From the NCBI GenBank assembly GCA_038231615.1, contig JBBRLA010000072.1:1-19856 (forward strand): a DNA stretch of 19,856 nucleotides, read 5' to 3'. This document shows positions 14,877 to 19,856 of the stretch, piece by piece. The stretch's first letter is position 1, and the number at the start of each line of letters is the position of its first letter. The position numbers were made by a program, and so were the translations under genes. The notes beneath the pieces are model-generated. The model was not told the DNA's origin. It did no database searches and saw nothing but the letters and a program-made list of their open reading frames with translations. This stretch comes from JBBRLA01 sp038231615. GTDB taxonomy: Bacteria > Myxococcota_A > Polyangia > Palsa-1104 > JAEUJZ01.

Positions 14877-14905
14877 CTTATGACGCCAGATCCCGCGGTT
14901 GTCCA
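14877..14905 (-). promoter_or_regulatory. Possible promoter of the men-egt gene train
   Basis: On the minus strand, TGGACA (14905-14900; 5 of 6 to TTGACA) is followed after 17 nt by CATAAG (14882-14877; 4 of 6 to TATAAT). Transcription would begin near 14870, almost at the menF start codon. The 106-nt gap after the permease gene is the only place upstream of menF with room for a promoter. Consensus matches in high-GC DNA are weak evidence. Confidence 0.35.
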
Positions 14906-14974
14906 CCGAAAGCACGCTTGGGTCCGATGCCGGCGCGCTCTCCGCGTCTTCGAATCATGAGCCGGCCCGGCGCC

Positions 14975-16498
14975 CTACCCCTTCGCCGCGGTGATCTCCC
15001 GCTGAAGGCGGCTGTGCTTCACGCCATAGACGAAGTAGATCACCAGGCCGATGACCATCCAGACCACCAGCCGCACCCAGGTCACCCGGCCGAGCTGGGC
15101 CATCAGGTACAGGCAGGAAATCGCCCCCAGGGCCGGTACCACCGGCGACCACGGGGTGCGGAAGGGCCGCGGGGTCTGGGGGTGGGTGCGCCGCAGCACG
15201 ATGACCGCCGTGCACACGATCACGAAGGCCAGAAGGGTCCCGATGTTGACCATCTGCCCCAGGTCATCGATGGGCGTGAAGGCGCCCAGCAGGCCGCAGA
15301 TGCACCCGACGACCCAGGTCATCTTGAAGGGGGTGCGGTGCACGGGGTGGACCTCGCCGAAGAATTTGTGGGGCAAAAGGCGGTCCCGCGACATGGCGAA
15401 GAACACCCGGGTCTGTCCCAATAGCATCACCAGCATCACCGAGGTCAGGCCGGCCAGCGCCCCGCCGGTGATCAGGAACACCGCCCAGCCCAGGCCGTAG
15501 CGTTCGAAGGCCTGGGCGATGGGGGCCTTCAGGTCGATCTGGTCCCAATGGACCATGCCGGTCAGCACCGCGGCCACCAGGATGTAAAGGAGGGTGCACA
15601 CGATCAGGGAACCAATGATCCCGAAGGGCATGTCCCGCTGGGGGTTCTTGGCCTCCTGCGCGGTGGTGGACACGGCGTCGAACCCGATGTAGGCAAAGAA
15701 GATGTAGCTGGCCCCTGAGGCGATCCCGGGGAAGCCGTGGGGGGCGAACTCGGACCAGTTTCCGCCCCAGTTCGACGGCTTGACGTAAAAAGCCCCGACC
15801 AGGATCACCATACCGACGATGGCGATCTTGACCAGCACCACCCCGGCGTTCAGCTTGGCCGATTCCTGGATGCCGATGGCCAGCACCGCGGTGACGGCGA
15901 CGGCGACCAAGAGCGCCAGCAGGTTGAACACAATGGGCACGCCCAGCACCACCGGCGCCAGCGAAACGGTCCCGGCGGCGCCGTCGTGGAGCATGCGGCT
16001 GTAGGTCACGTAATCGTTGGTCAGCCAGTCGGGCAAATGGATGTGGAAGAGTTTGAGGAATTTCACCAGATAGCCCGACCAGCCCACGGATACGGTGGCC
16101 GCGCCCATCATGTATTCCAGCACCAGGTCCCAGCCGATGATCCAGGCGAAGATCTCGCCCAGGGAGGCGTAGGCATAGGTGTAGGCCGAACCGGCCAGGG
16201 GGATCATGGAGGCGAACTCGGCGTAGCACAGACCGGCGAAGGCGCAGGCCAGGCCGGCGATCACGAAGGACAGGATGAGCGCCGGTCCCGCCCCGAGGAT
16301 CTTGATGGTCCCGTCGGAGTTGATCGAGCCGTGGGCGCCGATGCCGGCCATCACGAAGATGCCGGCGCCGATGATGGCGCCGATGCCGATCGCGACCAGC
16401 GACCACTTGCCCAGCGCGCGCTTCAGCGTGGGCTCGCCCTCGTCGCCGCCCTCTTGCAGGAGCTGCGACATGGGCTTGGTAGCGAACAGAGAGGCCAT
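14975..16498 (-). CDS. APC-family amino acid permease (CAT-like)
   Basis: The 507-aa protein is a 12-helix-type permease of the amino acid-polyamine-organocation superfamily, close to cationic-amino-acid-transporter-like bacterial proteins. Helix 1 carries GIGAIIGAGIF (37-47), the unwound substrate-binding loop. CYAEFASMIPLAGSAYTYAY and SLGEIFAWIIGWDLVLEY follow, then a conserved block SYIFFAYIGFDAVSTTAQEAKNPQ (in part), a late GQTRVFFAMSRDRLLP loop and a C-terminal YFVYGVKHSRL. The substrate cannot be named. The ATG at 16498 has GAGGA about 6 nt upstream. A paralogue lies divergently 239 bp away. The gene ends 106 nt before menF on the same strand, so read-through into the men genes is possible; no terminator hairpin with a T-tract was seen. 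Confidence 0.87.
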   Translation of the reverse strand: MASLFATKPMSQLLQEGGDEGEPTLKRALGKWSLVAIGIGAIIGAGIFVMAGIGAHGSINSDGTIKILGAGPALILSFVIAGLACAFAGLCYAEFASMIPLAGSAYTYAYASLGEIFAWIIGWDLVLEYMMGAATVSVGWSGYLVKFLKLFHIHLPDWLTNDYVTYSRMLHDGAAGTVSLAPVVLGVPIVFNLLALLVAVAVTAVLAIGIQESAKLNAGVVLVKIAIVGMVILVGAFYVKPSNWGGNWSEFAPHGFPGIASGASYIFFAYIGFDAVSTTAQEAKNPQRDMPFGIIGSLIVCTLLYILVAAVLTGMVHWDQIDLKAPIAQAFERYGLGWAVFLITGGALAGLTSVMLVMLLGQTRVFFAMSRDRLLPHKFFGEVHPVHRTPFKMTWVVGCICGLLGAFTPIDDLGQMVNIGTLLAFVIVCTAVIVLRRTHPQTPRPFRTPWSPVVPALGAISCLYLMAQLGRVTWVRLVVWMVIGLVIYFVYGVKHSRLQREITAAKG

Positions 16499-16623
16499 CT
16501 AGTTCCTCATTCTGGCAGGTTCTTGCCCGGCTCGCGGATCTCCGCGGCGGCGGAATCCTTCATGATCTCCAAACACCACCTTCTTCGATACCACGCAAAG
16601 GGTCGAGAAACAAGGTTCCCGGG

Positions 16624-16651
16624 AAGGAGTCCGGCGGTTTTCCGGCTCCTT
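16624..16651. other. Hairpin in the gap between the divergent permeases
   Basis: AAGGAG (16624-16629), a bulged T, then CCGG (16631-16634) are the exact complement of CCGGCTCCTT (16642-16651), with a 7-nt loop CGGTTTT. The 10-bp stem lies about 85 nt before the rightward permease and about 125 nt before the leftward one. It could be an RNA leader structure or an operator. It is not followed by a T-run, so a terminator is unlikely. The rest of the 239-bp gap shows nothing clear. Confidence 0.5.
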
Positions 16652-16737
16652 TCCGGCCCCTTCTTTGGTACCCGGCGACGTTCATTCCTGTGGGGGATCT
16701 GTTCGAGGGGATGCAAGAGGTGTTACAAGACCCATGA

Positions 16738-18258
16738 ATGAGTGACTTCTCCTCGCTTTTCGCGAAAAAGCCCCTGGATAATATCCATCTACAGGGCGGC
16801 ACCAAGGATGCGATTTTGGCATCGGCCCTGGATGGGGAGGGCCACGGATCCGCCCCAGGCCTGGCGCGCACCTTGACCTACTGGGACCTGATGGCGCTGG
16901 GGGTGGGGGCGATCATCGGGGCCGGCATCTTCTCGGCCACCGGGTCGGCGGTGGCCGGGGATGCAGGACGTCCCGGGGCCGGGCCGGCGCTTTTGGTGTC
17001 GTACCTGATCACGGCGGTGGCGTGTGGCTTTGCCGCGCTGTGCTATGCCGAGTTCGCGGCGCTTATTCCGGTCAGCGGCAGCGCCTACACTTATTCGTAT
17101 GTGACCCTGGGCGAGCTGACCGCGTGGATCATCGGCTGGGACCTGGTGCTGGAGTACGCGGTGGGCAACATCGCGGTGGCGGTGAGCTGGTCGGGGTACT
17201 TCAAGGAGCTGATGGCGGGCCTGGGGGTGAAGCTGCCGCCGTGGCTGTGCACGGATTTGTTGAAGGGGCTGCGCACCCCGGAGATCCTGGCCGGCGCGCC
17301 GCGGGTTTTGGGCCTTCCCATCCTGTGCAACCTGCCGGCGTTCCTGATCGTGATGCTCCTGACCGTGCTGCTGATAGTCGGTGTGAAGGAGAGCGCTCAG
17401 TTCAACAAGGTCATCGTGGGGCTGAAACTGGTGGTGGTGCTGGGCTTCGTCGTGGTGGGGGCGCGCTACGTCAAGCCGGAGAACTGGCATCCCTTCGCCC
17501 CGAACGGCTTTTCGGGGATCATGTCGGGGGCGGCGGTGGTCTTCTTCTCGTATATCGGCTTCGACGCAATCTCCACGGTGGCGGAGGAGACCAAGAACCC
17601 GCAGCGGGACATGCCCATCGGGATGATCGGTTCCCTGGTCATTTGCACCGTGCTCTATGTGGTGGTGACGCTGGTGCTGACCGGCCTTTTGCCCTGGCGG
17701 GAACTGGGATCGGAGAACGCGCTGGTCGAGGCGCTCTCGCGCAATGGCATCCACTGGGCCGCGGGGGTGCTGGCCTTCGGGGCGGTGATCGCGATGACGG
17801 CGGTGCTGCTGGTGTTCCAGCTCGGGCAGCCACGGATCTTCTATTCGATGGCGCGGGATGGGCTGCTGCCGCCGTGGTTCGCCAAGATCCATCCGCGCTT
17901 CCGCACGCCGGCCAACGGGACCCTCCTCACCGGGTTTCTGGTGGGGGTGCCGGCGGCGCTGGTGAACATCGACTTCGCCCTGGACCTGTGCAACATCGGC
18001 ACGCTCTCGGCGTTCGTGCTGGTCTCGGCGGGGGTGCTGGTGCTGCGCAGAAGCGACCCGCACCGGCCGCGGCCCTTCCGCTGCCCGGGGGTGCCGGTGG
18101 TGCCGGTACTGAGCATCCTGTCGTGCATGGGGCTGATGGCCTATCTGCCGCGATCTGCCTGGCTGGGCTTCGCGGTGTGGCTGGTGCTGGGCCTGGTGTG
18201 CTACTTCGGCTACAGCTTCGGGCACAGCCGGCTGCGGCGGATGCAGCGGGGGGCCTGA
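16738..18258 (+). CDS. APC-family amino acid permease (CAT-like), paralogue of the divergent gene
   Basis: The 506-aa permease has the same order of motifs as its divergent neighbour: GVGAIIGAGIF in helix 1 (about 55-65), CYAEFAALIPVSGSAYTYSY, TLGELTAWIIGWDLVLEY, FFSYIGFDAISTVAEETKNPQ (in part), LGQPRIFYSMARDGLLPPW and a final YSFGHSRLRR. It has about 12 hydrophobic helices and a longer polar N-terminus of about 45 residues. The two proteins differ enough in helices 3-6 to suggest different substrates. The start ATG at 16738 lies 4 nt after another ATG in a different frame, and only a distant GAGG is seen upstream, so the start is moderately certain. The substrate is not identifiable. Confidence 0.86.
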   Translation: MSDFSSLFAKKPLDNIHLQGGTKDAILASALDGEGHGSAPGLARTLTYWDLMALGVGAIIGAGIFSATGSAVAGDAGRPGAGPALLVSYLITAVACGFAALCYAEFAALIPVSGSAYTYSYVTLGELTAWIIGWDLVLEYAVGNIAVAVSWSGYFKELMAGLGVKLPPWLCTDLLKGLRTPEILAGAPRVLGLPILCNLPAFLIVMLLTVLLIVGVKESAQFNKVIVGLKLVVVLGFVVVGARYVKPENWHPFAPNGFSGIMSGAAVVFFSYIGFDAISTVAEETKNPQRDMPIGMIGSLVICTVLYVVVTLVLTGLLPWRELGSENALVEALSRNGIHWAAGVLAFGAVIAMTAVLLVFQLGQPRIFYSMARDGLLPPWFAKIHPRFRTPANGTLLTGFLVGVPAALVNIDFALDLCNIGTLSAFVLVSAGVLVLRRSDPHRPRPFRCPGVPVVPVLSILSCMGLMAYLPRSAWLGFAVWLVLGLVCYFGYSFGHSRLRRMQRGA

Positions 18259-18313
18259 ACGCAAGTTTCGCGGCTGTGCGCAATCTTTGCATGCGCCATA
18301 CGGACAAACCGGG

Positions 18314-18341
18314 TTGACTTCCCGCGGGTTCGAGTCAAAAT
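18314..18341 (+). promoter_or_regulatory. Candidate promoter with embedded dyad before the glycosyltransferase
   Basis: TTGACT (18314-18319; 5 of 6 to the -35 consensus) and CAAAAT (18336-18341; 4 of 6 to -10) are 16 nt apart. TTGACT is also the exact inverted partner of AGTCAA (18333-18338), and the palindrome CCCGCGGG (18321-18328) sits between them. A regulator binding this dyad would cover both promoter boxes. The downstream start codon is about 40 nt away. The gap 18259-18380 shows nothing else certain. Confidence 0.4.
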
Positions 18342-18380
18342 TCCGGCGCTGAAGATGGTTAACAATCTGAGCCGAGTGAC

Positions 18381-19508
18381 ATGAAGGTACTCTTTTTGCC
18401 CAAATATGGCCCGATGGCGGCCAGTTCTCGCTATCGCATGATGCAGTATTTTCCCTATCTAAAAAGCCACGATATCGATTGTACGGTATCGTCGCTTTTC
18501 GATGATCTCTACCTGGAGGAGAAGTTCACCCAGGGGAAAACCCGCCCGGCGGCGGTGCTGCGGGCGGTCTCGCGCCGGAGCGCGGCGCTGCTGCGGGCGC
18601 GGGCGTATGACCTGCTGGTGCTCCAGTACGAGGCGGTCCCCTACCTGCCCCCGTTGTGCGAGAAGTATCTGGCGGCGCTGGGCGTGCCCTATGTCTATGA
18701 CATCGACGACGCGATCTTCCACAACTACGACCAAAGCCGGTACGCGGCGGTGCGCTACTTTCTGGGAGACAAGATCCGCAAGTTCATGGCCGGGGCCGCG
18801 GGGGTGATGGCCGGGTCGGAGTATCTGGCGGCCTACGCCCGGGAAGTGAACCCCCGGGTCGAGGTGTTGCCCACGGTGGTCGATCTTACGCGCTATCCGC
18901 CGACGCCGCTGCCCCGGCCGCGAAAGGATGAGCCCTTGGTGATCGGCTGGATCGGTTCGCCCTCGACGGCGGTGTATCTGGACGACATTGCCCCGGCGCT
19001 GCGGGCGCTGGCCGCGGAGGGGCCGGTGCGGCTGGTGCTGGTCGGCGCCGGCAAGCCGCGCACCCCGGGGGTGCCGCTGCAGCTTTTGCCCTGGACCGAA
19101 TCCGGCGAGGTCGACCGGCTGCGGCGCTTCGACGTGGGGATCATGCCGCTGCCGGACACGCCATGGGCGCGGGGCAAGTGCGGGTTCAAACTGATCCAGT
19201 ACATGGCCTGCGGGCTGCCGGTGATCGCCTCGCCCGTGGGAGAGAACCGGTTGATCGTAGACCACGGCGTGCAGGGGCTGTGGGCGCGGACCAACGAAGA
19301 GTGGCTGCTGGCGCTGCGCACCTTGCGGGACGACGCGGCACTAAGGCAAAGCCTGGGGCAGGCGGGACGCAAGCGGGTCGAGGCGCGCTACTGCATGCAG
19401 GTCACGGCGCCGCGGCTGCTCTCGGCACTGCGGGCGGCGCACGGGACGAAGGAGGTGCGGCAGCCCTCACGCGGGCGGAGCGAAGCGACCCACGTTTCCG
19501 CGCCGTAG
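18381..19508 (+). CDS. GT-B fold glycosyltransferase (group 1/GT4-like)
   Basis: The 375-aa protein looks like a nucleotide-sugar-dependent glycosyltransferase of GT-B fold acting in the cytoplasm. The N-terminal domain starts MKVLFLPKYGPMAASSRYRM, a common opening for this family, and holds YVYDIDDAIF (104-113). The C-terminal domain contains VIGWIGSPST (187-196), LVLVGAG (218-224), DVGIMPLPDTPWARGKCGFK (251-270) and LIQYMACGLPVIASPVG (271-287), the donor-binding region. The donor, acceptor and product (envelope polysaccharide, lipid or protein) are unknown, and no other sugar genes are in view. The last residues (about 356-375) are a low-complexity Arg/Ser/Glu tail that may be extra to the fold. 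The first 120 bp are visibly less GC-rich than the rest. The ATG at 18381 has only a weak ribosome site. Confidence 0.82.
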   Translation: MKVLFLPKYGPMAASSRYRMMQYFPYLKSHDIDCTVSSLFDDLYLEEKFTQGKTRPAAVLRAVSRRSAALLRARAYDLLVLQYEAVPYLPPLCEKYLAALGVPYVYDIDDAIFHNYDQSRYAAVRYFLGDKIRKFMAGAAGVMAGSEYLAAYAREVNPRVEVLPTVVDLTRYPPTPLPRPRKDEPLVIGWIGSPSTAVYLDDIAPALRALAAEGPVRLVLVGAGKPRTPGVPLQLLPWTESGEVDRLRRFDVGIMPLPDTPWARGKCGFKLIQYMACGLPVIASPVGENRLIVDHGVQGLWARTNEEWLLALRTLRDDAALRQSLGQAGRKRVEARYCMQVTAPRLLSALRAAHGTKEVRQPSRGRSEATHVSAP

Positions 19509-19568
19509 CGGAAATCCCCCTGGCCTCTCCTCCAAAAGGGGCACTCCGCAGGAGGCGGTGGACGGTCT

Positions 19569-19604
19569 CCGCCGGATGATTACCCGGCGGCTGCGGAGGA
19601 TTTT
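19569..19604 (+). terminator. Weak terminator-like hairpin after the glycosyltransferase
   Basis: The stem CCGCCGG/CCGGCGG (7 bp, all GC, loop ATGATTAC) ends at 19590, and TTTT follows at 19601-19604 after ten bases. The hairpin is strong, but the T-tract is short and distant. It lies 60 nt after the stop codon of the glycosyltransferase gene. Confidence 0.3.
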
Positions 19605-19613
19605 CGCTGGGCC

Positions 19614-19676
19614 ACGGGTTTTGGTCGCGGAGGTACGGGTTTTGGTCGCGGGGGTACGGGGTTTGGTCGCGGGGGT
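19614..19676. repeat. 21-bp tandem repeat, three copies
   Basis: Units at 19614-19634, 19635-19655 and 19656-19676 follow ACGGGTTTTGGTCGCGGGGG plus T with one change in the first and third copies. A partial fourth begins at 19677. The plus strand is G-rich (runs of four to six G). There are no spacers between units, so this is not a CRISPR array. Confidence 0.95.
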
Positions 19677-19856
19677 ACGGGCGTGGATGGGGAAAAGACC
19701 CAAGCAACCGATGCGGATAAGGGTCTTTAGGGTCATCCAGAGGATGTCCACCCTCCCCATCCAAGGAAAGAACCCTTGGAGCAAGGGGACTCACCTATCA
19801 CCCCGAGGATTTTCACGCTGGTCCTACAGCGCGGCAGCGTGGACACCGATGAAAGC

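Larger units (their letters stand above)
19509..19856. other. Non-coding 348-bp stretch with tandem repeat, hairpins and a split direct repeat
   Basis: I see no convincing gene here; the open frames are low-complexity and made by the tandem repeat. It holds a GC-rich hairpin (CCGCCGG 19569-19575 with CCGGCGG 19584-19590, 8-nt loop), a 21-bp tandem repeat (19614-19676), a 7-bp hairpin TCCAAGG/CCTTGGA (19760-19780) and a near-direct repeat GAGGATTTTC...GCTGG at 19596-19610 and 19805-19821, the second with an extra AC. Confidence 0.6.

Noticed and set aside
16789..18264. Minus-strand frame of 491 codons opposite the right permease
   Set aside because: His/Gln/Arg-rich shadow frame of a clear 12-helix permease.
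18327..18336. GGTTCGAGTC resembling a tRNA T-loop
   Set aside because: The bases on either side cannot form the T-stem or acceptor stem, and no other tRNA arm is present; it is part of the dyad noted at 18314-18338.
19614..19676. Possible CRISPR repeat
   Set aside because: Units are contiguous, with no spacers and no cas genes nearby.
19402..19794. Minus-strand frames encoding PYPRDQN or TPATKTR heptapeptide repeats
   Set aside because: They are generated by the 21-bp tandem repeat, overlap the end of the glycosyltransferase and have no credible start context.

Overview
The window is high-GC, gene-dense chromosomal DNA. I read it as a member of the Myxococcota or a related deltaproteobacterial lineage. 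This rests on family resemblance only: a TPR protein with a C-terminal membrane helix at the left edge, a secreted-type 'DVWAxG...HWDGxxW' propeller protein, and menaquinone as the evident quinone. No rRNA, tRNA, CRISPR array, transposase or phage gene was found.

Layout. 1-309 (+) is the 3' end of a TPR/membrane protein. 325-1167 (-) is a beta-propeller-like repeat protein whose 5' end looks damaged or uses an unusual start. 1459-2589 (+) is egtD, histidine trimethyltransferase. Next comes a compact 12.3-kb minus-strand gene train, transcribed from about 14870 down to 2547: menF, menD, menH, menB, menA, menC, menE, an ABC ATPase (egtV-like), a fused permease/solute-binding protein (egtU-like), and egtB. 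Every junction is a start/stop overlap or a gap of at most about 25 nt. At the far end egtB converges on egtD, and the two reading frames overlap by 43 bp. Upstream of menF lie two divergently transcribed APC amino-acid permeases, 14975-16498 (-) and 16738-18258 (+), with a hairpin in the gap between them. A glycosyltransferase follows at 18381-19508 (+). The last 348 bp are non-coding, with a 21-bp tandem repeat and hairpins.

How the genes work together. MenF, D, H, C, E, B and A cover chorismate to demethylmenaquinone; only the DHNA-CoA thioesterase and the final methyltransferase are absent. EgtD and EgtB make hercynine and then the sulfoxide precursor of ergothioneine. egtA, egtC and egtE are not present, so the sulfur donor may be free cysteine, with the C-S lyase encoded elsewhere. 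The ABC transporter has the fused permease-binding protein architecture described for the ergothioneine importer EgtUV, and its stop codon abuts the egtB start codon. The most interesting inference is a combined menaquinone and ergothioneine synthesis/uptake operon. A second signal is a family of short GC-rich repeats (core CACCGCGGCGCTT) found as in-frame tandem copies in the EgtV N-terminus and the MenD C-terminus, with a related single copy in a MenE linker.
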